From the NCBI RefSeq assembly GCF_030817495.1, contig NZ_JAUSZK010000001.1:5559001-5623000 (forward strand): 64,000 nucleotides of DNA, read 5' to 3'. The first letter of the stretch is position 1, and each line of letters opens with the position of its first letter. The notes under the pieces were generated by a model, which was given only the letters and a program-made list of their open reading frames with translations, made no database searches and was not told the origin of the DNA. This document shows, piece by piece, positions 33,734 to 42,312 of the stretch. Made by a program: the position numbers and the translations under genes. The stretch is from Streptomyces sp. V3I7 (GTDB lineage: Bacteria; Actinomycetota; Actinomycetes; Streptomycetales; Streptomycetaceae).

Positions 33734-34653
33734 AGGAACTCCTGCGCCCGCCGCGACTCGCCCCCGGTGCGCGCGTGGCGGTCGTCGCCCCGAGCGGCCC
33801 GGTGCCGGAGGAGCGGCTCCAGGCCGGCCTCGACATCCTGCGCGGCTGGGACCTCGACCCGGTCGTGGCACCCCATGTGCTCCACCGGCACGGTGTGTTG
33901 GGCTACCTCGCGGGCGCGGACGCCGACCGGGCCGCCGACCTCCAGCAGGCCTGGTGCGACCCGGCGGTGGACGCCGTGCTGTGCGCCCGCGGCGGCTACG
34001 GCGCCCAGCGCATGGTCGACCTGCTCGACTGGGACGCGATGCGCGCGGCGGGCCCGAAGGTGCTCGTCGGCTTCAGCGACGTCACCGTGCTGCACCAGGC
34101 CTTCGCCACCCGGCTGGGCCTGGTCACCCTGTACGGCCCCGCGGCCGCCGGCGTCGACTTCATCAAGAGCGCCCGGGCGCAGGAGCACCTGAAGGCGACC
34201 CTGTTCACCCCGGAGACCGTGCGGACCATCGCCACCGGTGGCACGGCCCTGGTCCCCGGGCGGGCCAGGGGCGTCACGCTCGGCGGCTGCCTCGCCCTGC
34301 TCGCCGGCGACCTCGGCACGCCGCTCGCCCACACCGGTGCCCGCGGCGGACTGCTGCTGATCGAGGACGTCGGCGAACAGCTGTACCGCGTCGACCGGAT
34401 GCTCACCCAGCTCCGGCGCTCCGGCTGGCTCGACGGCGTCAGGGGCATCGGCCTCGGCTCCTGGGCCCGATGCGGGCCCTACGAGCTGCTGCGCCCCGTC
34501 CTCGCCGACCGGCTCGGCGCGCTCGGGGTGCCGGTGGCGGAGGAGCTGGGCTTCGGCCACGGCGACGACGCGCTGACGGTCCCCTTCGGCGTACGGGCCG
34601 AACTGGACGCGGACAAGGGCACGTTGACGCTGGACGAGCCCGCGCTGCGCTGA
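33730..34653 (+). CDS. LD-carboxypeptidase (S66)
   Basis: A 307-residue S66 peptidase, the family of murein tetrapeptide LD-carboxypeptidase. It begins LAPGARVAVVAPSGPVPEERL, has ARGGYGAQRMVDLLDW, the nucleophile serine in VLVGFSDVTVLHQA, the glutamate in LLIEDVGEQLYRVDRML and the histidine in GFGHGDDALTVPFG. It would trim the terminal D-residue from cytoplasmic muropeptides. The GTG at 33730 overlaps the S9 stop (GTGA). With the M55 D-aminopeptidase it makes a D-amino-acid peptide recycling role for the operon likely. Confidence 0.94.
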   Translation: MKELLRPPRLAPGARVAVVAPSGPVPEERLQAGLDILRGWDLDPVVAPHVLHRHGVLGYLAGADADRAADLQQAWCDPAVDAVLCARGGYGAQRMVDLLDWDAMRAAGPKVLVGFSDVTVLHQAFATRLGLVTLYGPAAAGVDFIKSARAQEHLKATLFTPETVRTIATGGTALVPGRARGVTLGGCLALLAGDLGTPLAHTGARGGLLLIEDVGEQLYRVDRMLTQLRRSGWLDGVRGIGLGSWARCGPYELLRPVLADRLGALGVPVAEELGFGHGDDALTVPFGVRAELDADKGTLTLDEPALR

Positions 34654-34661
34654 CCGCCGCC

Positions 34662-34694
34662 ACGGGCACCGGCCGCGGGGTGGCCGGTGCCCGT
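34662..34694 (+). terminator. terminator of the peptidase operon
   Basis: A perfect 13-bp hairpin (arms 34662-34674 and 34682-34694, ACGGGCACCGGCC and complement) with a seven-base loop lies nine bases after the LD-carboxypeptidase stop. Confidence 0.92.
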
Positions 34695-34765
34695 GACCGG
34701 CGGGCGCTTCACCCGGAGGACGCCCCCGCCGTGCGCTGCGCGGACCGCGGGCCCACCCTGGTCGC

Positions 34766-35011
34766 ATGGGTGCGAAGACCCCCGAGAGCGGCGGTGCCAC
34801 CGGCGGCTGGAGCGGTGGCCGCAGCACCGTGCTCGCGCTGATCGTCCTCGTCCTGATCTTCGTCTTCGAGAACCGGCGGGCCATCCGCGTCCGGCTGCTG
34901 GTCTCCGACGTCACCATCCCCCTGTGGACGGCCCTGCTCGCCACCGCGGCGATCGGCGGGCTGTGCGGTGCGTACGTCACGAAGCGGCGCGGCGGCAGCG
35001 GCGTAGAGTGA
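34766..35011 (+). CDS. small membrane protein, LapA/DUF1049-like
   Basis: An 81-residue protein with two hydrophobic segments, STVLALIVLVLIFVFENR and PLWTALLATAAIGGLCGAY, joined by a short loop RAIRVRLLVSDVTI and ending in KRRGG. This layout, especially ENRRAIRVRLL between two helices, matches the LapA (DUF1049) domain. Its role in Gram-positive bacteria is unknown. It ends four bases before the GNAT gene. Confidence 0.8.
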   Translation: MGAKTPESGGATGGWSGGRSTVLALIVLVLIFVFENRRAIRVRLLVSDVTIPLWTALLATAAIGGLCGAYVTKRRGGSGVE

Positions 35012-35015
35012 CGCG

Positions 35016-35576
35016 ATGCCGAACGACGCCTCCCGCTTTCTCGCCGAGGGCCCCCGCGTGGGCATACGCCCCTTCACCTACGAGGACGGCCCGGAGTTCA
35101 CCGCCCGCGCGCGCGAGAGCAAGGACCTGCACCACCCCTGGCTGACCCCGCCGACCACCGACGAGGCCTACACCGCGTACGCGGCACCGCTGATCGAGGA
35201 CCCGGCACGGGCCGGGTTCCTGGTCTGCGAGAAGGACAGCGGGGCCCTGGCCGGCTACATCAACATCAACAACATCGTCCGGGGCGCCTTCCAGAGCGGC
35301 GCCCTCGGCTACGGGGCCTTCGCGCACGCCGCCGGACGCGGGTACATGCGCGAGGCCATGACCCTGGTGATCGGCCACGCCTTCGGGCCCATGGGGCTGC
35401 ACCGGCTGGAGATCAACGTCCAGCCCGGCAACACCGCGTCCATCGCCCTCGCCCGCGGGGCCGGCTTCCGGCTGGAGGGCTACTCGCCCGACATGCTCTA
35501 CATCGACGGGGCCTGGCGGGACCACGAACGGTGGGCGCTCACCGCCGAGATGACGGCTCACGGCCGACCTTCATGA
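35016..35576 (+). CDS. GNAT acetyltransferase, RimJ/RimL-like
   Basis: A 186-residue acetyltransferase of the ribosomal-protein-alanine type. Seen are VGIRPFTYEDGPEFTARARE, AGYININNIVRGAFQSGALG, RGYMREAMTLVIGHAFGPMG and HRLEINVQPGNTASIALARG, the last two forming the acetyl-CoA site. Ribosomal protein or small-molecule acceptors are both possible. The ATG at 35016 lies four bases after the LapA-like gene, probably co-transcribed. Confidence 0.92.
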   Translation: MPNDASRFLAEGPRVGIRPFTYEDGPEFTARARESKDLHHPWLTPPTTDEAYTAYAAPLIEDPARAGFLVCEKDSGALAGYININNIVRGAFQSGALGYGAFAHAAGRGYMREAMTLVIGHAFGPMGLHRLEINVQPGNTASIALARGAGFRLEGYSPDMLYIDGAWRDHERWALTAEMTAHGRPS

Positions 35577-35579
35577 CCA

Positions 35580-35604
35580 CCGGATACCGGCAGGCGGTAT
35601 CCGG
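35580..35604 (+). terminator. hairpin terminator after GNAT gene
   Basis: A perfect 9-bp stem (CCGGATACC at 35580-35588, GGTATCCGG at 35596-35604) with a seven-base loop starts three bases after the stop codon. Confidence 0.88.
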
Positions 35605-35663
35605 CACCTTTGCGGAATCCTGACTCGTAGCGCCCCTGGCCGGTTCCCCGGCGACCGGGTTCC

Positions 35664-37649
35664 ATGGTCGTCGTGACGACGATCCGACGTGAGGTACTGA
35701 CCCTGCCCACCGCGGAGTCGGGGCCCGACAACCCGCTGCCCCCGCTGCGGCCCCTCGACGAGGTCCACCGCCTCGACGACCGCGACAAGGCGGACCTGCC
35801 GCCCGACATGGCCCGCCAGGTCGACTACGCCCGCCTGCGCAGCCTGCTGCCCGCGCGCGTCCGCGACGGCTACGGCAGAACGCGCGCACCGCGGGCGATC
35901 GACGCCCTCGTGATCGAGAACGAGAGGCTGCGCGCCACCGTGCTGCCCGGCCTCGGCGGCCGCATCGCCTCCCTGGTTCACGTGCGGACCGGCCGTGAAC
36001 TCCTCTACCGCAACCCGGTGCTGCAGCCCGCCAACTTCGCCCTGAACGGAGCCTGGTACTCCGGCGGCATCGAATGGAACATCGGCGCCACCGGCCACAC
36101 CACCCTCTCCTGCTCCCCGCTGCATGCCGCCCTCGTCCCCGGCCCCGACGGCACCCCGATGATCCGCCTGTGGGAGTGGGAGCGGCTGCGCGACCTGCCC
36201 TTCCAGGTCGACCTGTGGCTGCCCGAGGGCTCCGACTTCCTCTACGCCGGCGTCCGCGTCCGCAACCCGCACGAGCGTCCCGTGCCCACCTACTGGTGGT
36301 CCAACATCGCCGTGCCCGAGGAGTGCCGGGTCCTTGCCCCGGCGTCGCGTGCCTGGCAGTTCGGCTACGAGCGCAGGCTGCGCCGGGTGCCCGTCCCGGC
36401 GTACGACGGCATCGACCGGACGTACCCGCTCAACAGCCCTTATGCCGCCGACTACTTCTATGAGGTGCCCGAGGGGCGGCGCCGCTGGATCGCCGCGCTC
36501 GACGCCGACGGGCACGGGCTCGTGCAGACCTCGACCGACGTGCTGCGCGGCCGCAAGCTGTTCGTGTGGGGCTCCGGGCCCGGTGGGCGGCGCTGGCAGC
36601 GGTGGCTCACCGAGCCCGGCACCGGCGGCTACTGCGAGATCCAGGCCGGCCTCGCCCGCACCCAGCTGGAGCACGTACGGCTGGAAGCGGAGAGCGAGGT
36701 GTCCTGGCTGGAGGCGTACGGCCCGCTGACCGCGCCCCCGGACGGCGAGTGGACCGAGGCCTTGCGCGGGGCGGAGGAGCGGCTCGACGCGGCCTTGCCG
36801 CGCGCGGAGGTCGACGCCGCCTACGCCGCCTGGAAGCCGTACGCCGACGCCGAACCCGGCGAGACGCTCGCCACCGGGTCCGGCTGGGGCGCGCTCGAAG
36901 TCCTGTACGGAGCACGGAAGTTGCCCGGCACCCCGTTCAGCGAGGCCACGCTCGACGCGGACCAGGCGCCATGGCGGGAGCTGCTGCGCTCCGGCACCCT
37001 GCCCGCCCCGCGCCGTCCCCGGCCGCCCGGCCCGACGCTGGTCGCCCCGCACTGGCGGGACATGCTGGAGACCGCCCCCGCCACCCCGCTCACCGAGTAC
37101 CACCTCGGCGTCGCCCAGTGGCACGCGGGCGACCGGGCGCAGGCGGTGCGCAGTTGGGAACGGGCGCTGCGACGCGCCTCCTCCCGCTGGCCGCTGCTGC
37201 GCTGCCTCGCCGTCGCCGACGAGGAGTCCGGCCACCACGAGCGGGCCGCCGACCGGTACGCCGACGCGTTCGACGACCTGTGCCGCGAGCGCGGCGAGGC
37301 GCTGGACGAGGAGCCGCGCGAGGCCGGCGACGCGTGGCCGGCCGCCGCGGCCGCGCTCGGGCGCGAGGCGCTGGAGACGCTGCTGCGGCTGCGGCGCACC
37401 GAACAGGCCCGCGCGGTGTGGGACCGGCTCGACCCGGCCACCCGCGAACGCGGCCGATTCCGGCTCCTGGAGGCCGAGTTGCTGCTCGCCGAGGGACGGC
37501 GCGAGGAGGCCCGCGCCGTCTTCGAGGACGGCTTCGAGGTGGCGGACCTGCGGGAGGGGGCGGAGACGGTCAGCCATCTGTGGGCCCGCCTCGGCGCGGG
37601 TCCGCTGCCCGCGTCCTACGACTTCCGTATGCGGCCCGCCGCGCCGTGA
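35664..37649 (+). CDS. DUF5107 protein with C-terminal TPR-like region
   Basis: A 661-residue protein whose first half is a DUF5107 galactose-mutarotase-like beta-sandwich domain: LRATVLPGLGGRIASLVHV, GRELLYRNPVLQPANFALN, AWYSGGIEWNIGATGHT and PTYWWSNIAVPE. The second half is helical and TPR-like, for example YHLGVAQWHAGDRAQAVRSW and LRCLAVADEESGHHERAADR, as in other long DUF5107 proteins. The sandwich fold implies carbohydrate binding or processing, but no reaction is established. No signal peptide. The ATG at 35664 has no clear ribosome site; GTG at 35673 is an alternative. It converges on a VOC gene 15 bases away. Confidence 0.9.
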   Translation: MVVVTTIRREVLTLPTAESGPDNPLPPLRPLDEVHRLDDRDKADLPPDMARQVDYARLRSLLPARVRDGYGRTRAPRAIDALVIENERLRATVLPGLGGRIASLVHVRTGRELLYRNPVLQPANFALNGAWYSGGIEWNIGATGHTTLSCSPLHAALVPGPDGTPMIRLWEWERLRDLPFQVDLWLPEGSDFLYAGVRVRNPHERPVPTYWWSNIAVPEECRVLAPASRAWQFGYERRLRRVPVPAYDGIDRTYPLNSPYAADYFYEVPEGRRRWIAALDADGHGLVQTSTDVLRGRKLFVWGSGPGGRRWQRWLTEPGTGGYCEIQAGLARTQLEHVRLEAESEVSWLEAYGPLTAPPDGEWTEALRGAEERLDAALPRAEVDAAYAAWKPYADAEPGETLATGSGWGALEVLYGARKLPGTPFSEATLDADQAPWRELLRSGTLPAPRRPRPPGPTLVAPHWRDMLETAPATPLTEYHLGVAQWHAGDRAQAVRSWERALRRASSRWPLLRCLAVADEESGHHERAADRYADAFDDLCRERGEALDEEPREAGDAWPAAAAALGREALETLLRLRRTEQARAVWDRLDPATRERGRFRLLEAELLLAEGRREEARAVFEDGFEVADLREGAETVSHLWARLGAGPLPASYDFRMRPAAP

Positions 37650-37664
37650 GACGCCCGCGGCCGG

Positions 37665-38012
37665 TCAGCCGTGGTGGTCCACGTACTCGAACACGGTCCC
37701 GTCGGGATGCACCGCGAGCAGGTTGCGTCCCGCCGGGGTCGCCACCGGGCCCGCGACGACATGGGCGCCGAGGTCCGTGAGCAGCCGGTGGGCCTCGTCC
37801 ACGTCCTTGACGGCGATGGTCGCGGTCACCTTGCGCAGCAGCTCCAGCTCCGCCTCCGGGCCGCTCATCAGCAGGAAGGAGCCCACCGCGGCGACCTGGA
37901 CGCCCCCGCGCTCGAACCGCTCGGCTCTGCCGCCCGCGAGACGTTCGTAGAAGGGGATCGCGGCATCGAGGTCGCTGACACAGATACGCAGTGAGGCGCC
38001 CAGAATCTCCAT
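37665..38012 (-). CDS. VOC family (glyoxalase-like) protein
   Basis: A 115-residue single-module vicinal oxygen chelate protein: ASLRICVSDLDAAIPFYERL at the start, SFLLMSGPEAELELL, TIAVKDVDEAHRLLTDLGAH and VHPDGTVFEYVDHHG at the end. Members bind a metal in a paired beta-alpha module and serve as glyoxalases, dioxygenases or resistance proteins. The ATG at 38012 is chosen because the upstream extension is non-coding. It diverges from transketolase. Confidence 0.9.
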   Translation of the reverse strand: MEILGASLRICVSDLDAAIPFYERLAGGRAERFERGGVQVAAVGSFLLMSGPEAELELLRKVTATIAVKDVDEAHRLLTDLGAHVVAGPVATPAGRNLLAVHPDGTVFEYVDHHG

Positions 38013-38354
38013 ACGGACGAGCCTAGTTGGGGCCGCCGCGGCAGGTGATCCCTTCGGCGGATCGGGCCGTCCGGTCCGTGACCCGCGGAGTGCGCATACG
38101 CGCGGAGGCACGCGTTATGCGTCCTTGGCCTCGGGTACCCGAGGCCAAGGACAGGGCCCGTGTCCCGGTACACCGCGCCTCGCGCACCGGATACGCACTG
38201 GTACGTACCGGATGCGCGCCCTGCGACGGCCACGTAGCGTGATCGTCGGAGCGTGCCGCGTGAGCGGCGGGGCGTCCGCGTCATCGACGGGCCGTCCGTG
38301 TGATCGCGGGAGGCCGCGCCCGCAACGCCCCGGCATCCCCTCGGGAGGAGACTC
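38013..38354. promoter_or_regulatory. divergent VOC/transketolase promoter region
   Basis: This 342-base region between divergent genes contains no credible gene. It carries a 32-bp perfect palindrome (separate entry) and a second imperfect inverted repeat at 38182-38217 (GCGCACCGGATACG with CGTACCGGATGCGC, single-base bulges). GGGAGGAG lies directly upstream of the transketolase ATG. Confidence 0.55.
38121..38152. promoter_or_regulatory. 32-bp perfect palindrome
   Basis: The sequence GTCCTTGGCCTCGGGT and its exact reverse complement abut at 38136/38137 with no spacer. It lies 109 bases from the VOC start and 203 from the transketolase start, so no gene ends here and a plain terminator role is not obvious. 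It could be a dimeric operator or a cruciform/hairpin in a transcript. Confidence 0.6.
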
Positions 38355-40202
38355 ATGAACACCGCCGAGCTCGTCGAACTCGCCCAGCAGCTGCGCGTGG
38401 ACAGCGTGCGGGCCGCCGCGGCGGCGGAGTCCGGGCATCCGACGTCCTCGATGTCCGGCGCCGACCTGATGGCGGTGCTGCTCGCCCGCCACCTGCGCTA
38501 CGACTTCGAGAACCCGGGCAACCCGGCCAACGACCGTTTCGTGCTCTCCAAGGGCCACGCCTCGCCGCTGCTCTACTCCGCGTACAAGGCGGCCGGAGCC
38601 GTGGACGACGACGAGCTGCTCACCTTCCGTGAACTGGGCAGCCGGCTCGAAGGGCACCCGACCCCGCGGCAGCTGCCGTGGGTGGAGACGGCCACCGGCT
38701 CGCTCGGACAGGGGTTGCCGATCGCCGTCGGCATCGCGCTCGCCGGGAAGCGGCTGGACCACACCGGCTACCGGGTGTGGGTGATGTGCGGCGACAGCGA
38801 GCTGGCCGAGGGCTCCGTGTGGGAGGCGGCGGAGCAGGCGGCGTACGAGAATCTGGACAACCTGACGGCGATCGTGGACGTCAACCGGCTCGGCCAGCGC
38901 GGACCCACCCGGCACGGCCACGACCTCGACGCGTACGCCCGCCGATTCCAGGCCTTCGGCTGGCACACGGTGGAGGTCGACGGACACGACGTGGACGCCG
39001 TCGACCGTGCCTACGGCGAGGCCGAGTCCACCACAGGACAGCCCACCGTGATCCTCGCCCGCACCCTCAAGGGCAAGGGCGTCGCCTCCGTCGAGGACCG
39101 CGAGGGCCTGCACGGCAAGCCCCTGCCGGACGCGGAGGAGGCCGTCGCCGAGCTGGGCGGCGTCCGTGACCTCCAGGTGGCGGTGCAGGGGCCGCCCGCC
39201 GACCGGGTGCGGCCCCCGGTGGCCACGAGCCCGCTGGAGCTCCCGCGCTTCGACATCGGGGACGAGGTGGCCACCCGCGACGCCTTCGGCAAGGCGCTCG
39301 CCGCGCTCGGCGCCGCGCGCGGAGACGTCGTCGCGCTGGACGGCGAGGTCGGGGACTCCACCCGCACCGAGTTCTTCGCCAAGGAGCATCCCGACCGGTT
39401 CTTCGAGTTCTACATCGCCGAGCAGCAGATGGTCGCCTCGGCCGTCGGGATGGCGACGCGCGGCTGGGTGCCGTACGCGTCGACGTTCGCCGCCTTCTTC
39501 ACGCGCGCCTTCGACTTCGTGCGCATGGCGTCGATCAGCGGCTCCGGCATCAACCTCGTCGGCTCGCACGCGGGCGTCGCGATCGGCCAGGACGGGCCCT
39601 CCCAGATGGGCCTGGAGGACCTGGCCATGTTCCGCGCGGTGTACGGCTCGACCGTGCTGTACCCGTGCGACGCCAACCAGACCGCGAAGCTCGTCGCCAC
39701 CATGGCCGACCTCGACGGCGTCCGCTATCTGCGCACCTCGCGCGGCGCGAGCCCCGTCGTCTACAGCCCCGACGAGGAGTTCCCGGTCGGCGGCAGCAAG
39801 GTGCTGCGCTTCTCCGGCGAGGACCGGCTGACCGTCGTCGCCGCCGGGGTCACCGTGCACGAGGCACTGGCCGCCGCCGACGCGCTCGCGGCCGAGGGCA
39901 TCCCCGTGCGGGTCATCGACCTGTACTCGGTCAAGCCCGTCGACCGGGAGACGCTGCGCCGGGCCGGCGAGGAGACCGGCTGTCTGGTCACCGTCGAGGA
40001 CCACCACGAGGAGGGCGGCCTCGGGGACGCGGTCGCGGAGGCGTTCACCGACGGCAGGCCCGTGCCCCGTCTGGTCCGTCTGGCCGTGCGCACGATGCCG
40101 GGCTCGGCGTCGCCCGACGAGCAGCTGCGCGCCGCCGGCATCGACGCCGAGGCGATCGCGGCGGCCGGACGGCTGCTGGTCGAGGAGGCCGTCACCCTGT
40201 GA
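38355..40202 (+). CDS. tkt: transketolase
   Basis: A 615-residue thiamine-diphosphate transketolase with all three domains on one chain: ESGHPTSSMSGADLMAVLL and SKGHASPLLY at the N-terminus, LPWVETATGSLGQGLPIAVG, the TPP motif MCGDSELAEGSVWEAAE ending in NRLGQRG, then the pyrimidine domain DGEVGDSTRTEFFAKEHPDR and EFYIAEQQMVASAVGMATRG, and a C-terminal VIDLYSVKPVDRETL domain. It is about 50-80 residues shorter than the main pentose-phosphate enzyme, as in the metazoan-like group, and is likely a second transketolase. The start follows GGGAGGAG. Its stop overlaps the next gene by four bases (GTGA). Confidence 0.95.
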   Translation: MNTAELVELAQQLRVDSVRAAAAAESGHPTSSMSGADLMAVLLARHLRYDFENPGNPANDRFVLSKGHASPLLYSAYKAAGAVDDDELLTFRELGSRLEGHPTPRQLPWVETATGSLGQGLPIAVGIALAGKRLDHTGYRVWVMCGDSELAEGSVWEAAEQAAYENLDNLTAIVDVNRLGQRGPTRHGHDLDAYARRFQAFGWHTVEVDGHDVDAVDRAYGEAESTTGQPTVILARTLKGKGVASVEDREGLHGKPLPDAEEAVAELGGVRDLQVAVQGPPADRVRPPVATSPLELPRFDIGDEVATRDAFGKALAALGAARGDVVALDGEVGDSTRTEFFAKEHPDRFFEFYIAEQQMVASAVGMATRGWVPYASTFAAFFTRAFDFVRMASISGSGINLVGSHAGVAIGQDGPSQMGLEDLAMFRAVYGSTVLYPCDANQTAKLVATMADLDGVRYLRTSRGASPVVYSPDEEFPVGGSKVLRFSGEDRLTVVAAGVTVHEALAAADALAAEGIPVRVIDLYSVKPVDRETLRRAGEETGCLVTVEDHHEEGGLGDAVAEAFTDGRPVPRLVRLAVRTMPGSASPDEQLRAAGIDAEAIAAAGRLLVEEAVTL

Positions 40203-41125
40203 GCGACGACGTACGGACCGTCCGGGCCGGCCGCCGTACGGTGGAGGTCCGGCGGCCCGACAAGGTGCTCTTCCCCGCCGACGGGGACCGCCCCGGCGTA
40301 CACCAAGAGCGACCTCGTCGACTACTACCGGTCCGTCGCCCGCTTCATGCTGCCGCAGCTGCGCGGGCGGCCGCTGATGCTGGAGCGGTACCCGGACGGC
40401 ATCGACGGCCCGTCCTTCATGCAGAAGAACGCCCCGGACGAGTACCCCGAGTGGATCACCCGGGCCGAGGTGGCCAAGGAGGACGGCACGCTCACGCACG
40501 TCGTCTGCGACGACACCGCCACCCTCTCCTCTTCCTCGTCGACCAGGCCTGCCTCACCCTGCACCGCTGGCTGTCGCGGACGGACCGGCCCGACCGGCCG
40601 GACCGGATGGTCTTCGACCTCGACCCGCCCGGCGACGACTTCGCGCCGGTGCGCGAGGCGGCCAGGTGGCTCGGCGAACTGCTCGACCGCCTCGGACTGC
40701 CGTCGGCGCTGATGACGACCGGCTCACGCGGACTGCACGTCGTCGTCCCGCTCACCCGGCGGCACGACTTCGACGAGGTACGCGCCTTCGCCCGCGATGT
40801 CGCCGAGACGCTCGCCGCCGACCACCCCGACCGGCTCACCACGGCCGCCCGCAAGAAGGACCGCGGCGACCGCCTCTATCTCGACGTGCAGCGCAACGCC
40901 TACGCGCAGACCGCCGTCGCGCCCTACTCCGTGCGCCGTAGGCCGGGCGCCCCCGTCGCCGTCCCGCTGACCTGGGACCAGCTGTCCGACCCGGGCCTGA
41001 ACGCACGCCGCTGGACCGTCGCCGACGCCGCCGACCAGGCCCGTACCCGCCCGTGGGCCGGGGCGATGGACCGGGGCCGGTCCCTGGGCCCGGCCAGGCG
41101 GCGGCTCGACGCGCTGCGTGGCTGA
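40199..41125 (+). pseudogene. LigD-type NHEJ primase-polymerase gene with two frameshifts
   Basis: Starting at GTG 40199, frame one encodes VSDDVRTVRAGRRTVEVRRP and DKVLFPADG. The family sequence then continues in another frame from about 40296 (AYTKSDLVDYYRSVARFMLP, LQLRGRPLMLERYPD-like, SFMQKNAPDEYPEWITRAEV, CDDTATL) and returns to the first frame from about 40526 (LLFLVDQACLTLHRWLSR, MVFDLDPPGDDF, GSRGLHVVVPLTRRHDFDEV). DLDPP and GLHVVVP are polymerase active-site motifs. So one change of +1 or -2 at 40290-40298 and one of +2 or -1 in the CT run 40521-40537 cancel; about 75 residues between them are out of frame. Either a real inactivation or sequencing error. Confidence 0.85.
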
Positions 41126-41149
41126 ACTCCCCCTAGATCCGCGGGCAGT

Positions 41150-41388
41150 CGACGGGTCAGGCCTGCTTGCGGCAGGCCGGCTCGGCGCGCGGGATCGCGA
41201 GCCACGCTCGGCTCATCCCGCTGCGCGGGCGAACTCACCTCAGAACACGGGACGTTCGACGGGTCAGGCCTGCTTGCGGCAGGCCGGCTCGGCGCGCGGG
41301 ATCGCGAGCCACGCTCGGCTCATCCCGCTGCGCGGGCGAACTCACCTCAGAACACGGGACGTTCGACGGGTCAGGCCTGCTTGCGGCA
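41150..41388. repeat. 107-bp tandem repeat joining the 3' end of a methyltransferase gene
   Basis: Two identical 107-base units (41150-41256, 41257-41363) are followed by 25 identical bases (41364-41388) that are the final codons of the minus-strand methyltransferase gene. Beyond 41388 the gene still resembles the repeat but has diverged. Each unit contains the complement of the gene's GCCGCAAGCAGGCCTGA end and a hairpin GCGGGAT...GAGCC / GGCTC ATCCCGC. The block lies between the convergent polymerase and methyltransferase genes and may act as duplicated terminators. Confidence 0.95.
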
Positions 41389-42192
41389 GAGCAGCTCCGC
41401 GTGCAGGACCGCGAACCAGCCGTCCTCCCGCCCGCCCCACTCCCGCCAGGCCCCGGCGATGGCCCGCAACTGCTCGCCGCTCGCGTGGCCGCGCTCCACG
41501 GCCCGCTCCGCGTAGGACGAGTCGACGGTCCGGTCCGCCCACAGTCCGCTCCACCACGCCCGCTCGTCCGGGGTGGCGAACGTCCAGGTGCCGGACGTGG
41601 CCGTGATGTCCGTCAGCCCCGCGGCCAGCGCCCAGGACCGCAGCCGCCGCCCCGCGTCCGGCTCACCGCCGTTGTCGCGGGCCACCCTGCGGTACAGGTC
41701 CAGCCAGTCGTCCAGGCCCGGCACCTGCGGGTACCAGGCCATCGACGAGTAGTCGGCGTCGCGGACGGCGATGAAACCGCCCGGCTTGGTGACCCGGAGC
41801 ATCTCGCGCAGCGCCCGCACCGGGTCGCCGACGTGCTGGAGCACCTGGTGGGCGTGGACCACGCAGAACGTGTCGTCGGGGAAGTCGAGGGCGTGCACGT
41901 CCGCGACCGCGAAGTCGACGTTCGCCAGGCCGCGTTCGGCGGCCGTCAGACGGGCCCGGTCCAGGATGCCCGGCGCGTGGTCGACGCCGGTGACCCGGCC
42001 GTCGGGCACCAGCGCCGCCAGGTCGGCGGTGATGGTGCCCGGGCCGCAGCCGACGTCCAGGATCCGCATGTGCGGTTTGAGCGAACCGAGCAGATAGGAG
42101 GCCGAGTTGGCGGCCGTCCGCCAGCTGTGCGAACGCAGCACCGACTCGTGGTGCCCGTGCGTGTAGACGGCGGTCTCCTGCTGCTTGGGCAT
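41371..42192 (-). CDS. class I SAM-dependent methyltransferase (UbiE-like)
   Basis: A 273-residue methyltransferase: SHSWRTAANSASYLLGSLKP, motif I ILDVGCGPGTITADLAAL (about residue 45), VTGVDHAPGILDRAR, FAVADVHALDFPDDTF and VLQHVGDPVRALREMLRVTK with PGGFIAVRDADY. This layout is the UbiE/Coq5-type group acting on small molecules; the acceptor is unknown. It ends ELLCRKQA at a TGA that is part of the neighbouring tandem repeat. Its start is 120 bases from the end of the PAP2-kinase gene on the same strand. Confidence 0.93.
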   Translation of the reverse strand: MPKQQETAVYTHGHHESVLRSHSWRTAANSASYLLGSLKPHMRILDVGCGPGTITADLAALVPDGRVTGVDHAPGILDRARLTAAERGLANVDFAVADVHALDFPDDTFCVVHAHQVLQHVGDPVRALREMLRVTKPGGFIAVRDADYSSMAWYPQVPGLDDWLDLYRRVARDNGGEPDAGRRLRSWALAAGLTDITATSGTWTFATPDERAWWSGLWADRTVDSSYAERAVERGHASGEQLRAIAGAWREWGGREDGWFAVLHAELLCRKQA

Positions 42193-42312
42193 GCTCCACC
42201 TCTTCGTGTCACGGCTGCCGCCCTCATCGGCGGTACCGCGTCACCGTACGTCCTGATGCCGCATGGTGAGACCCCGCGTTTCACCATGCGGACACCGGGT
42301 GCCTTCTCAGCT

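Noticed and set aside
30398..33871. Minus-strand open frame of 1157 codons
   Set aside because: It is antisense to the coupled peptidase operon, whose plus-strand frames carry complete family motifs; the long frame is a product of high G+C codon bias.
39665..40198. Extension of the polymerase frame upstream into transketolase
   Set aside because: This part is an off-frame reading of transketolase; the GTG at 40199 overlaps its stop and starts the recognisable family sequence.
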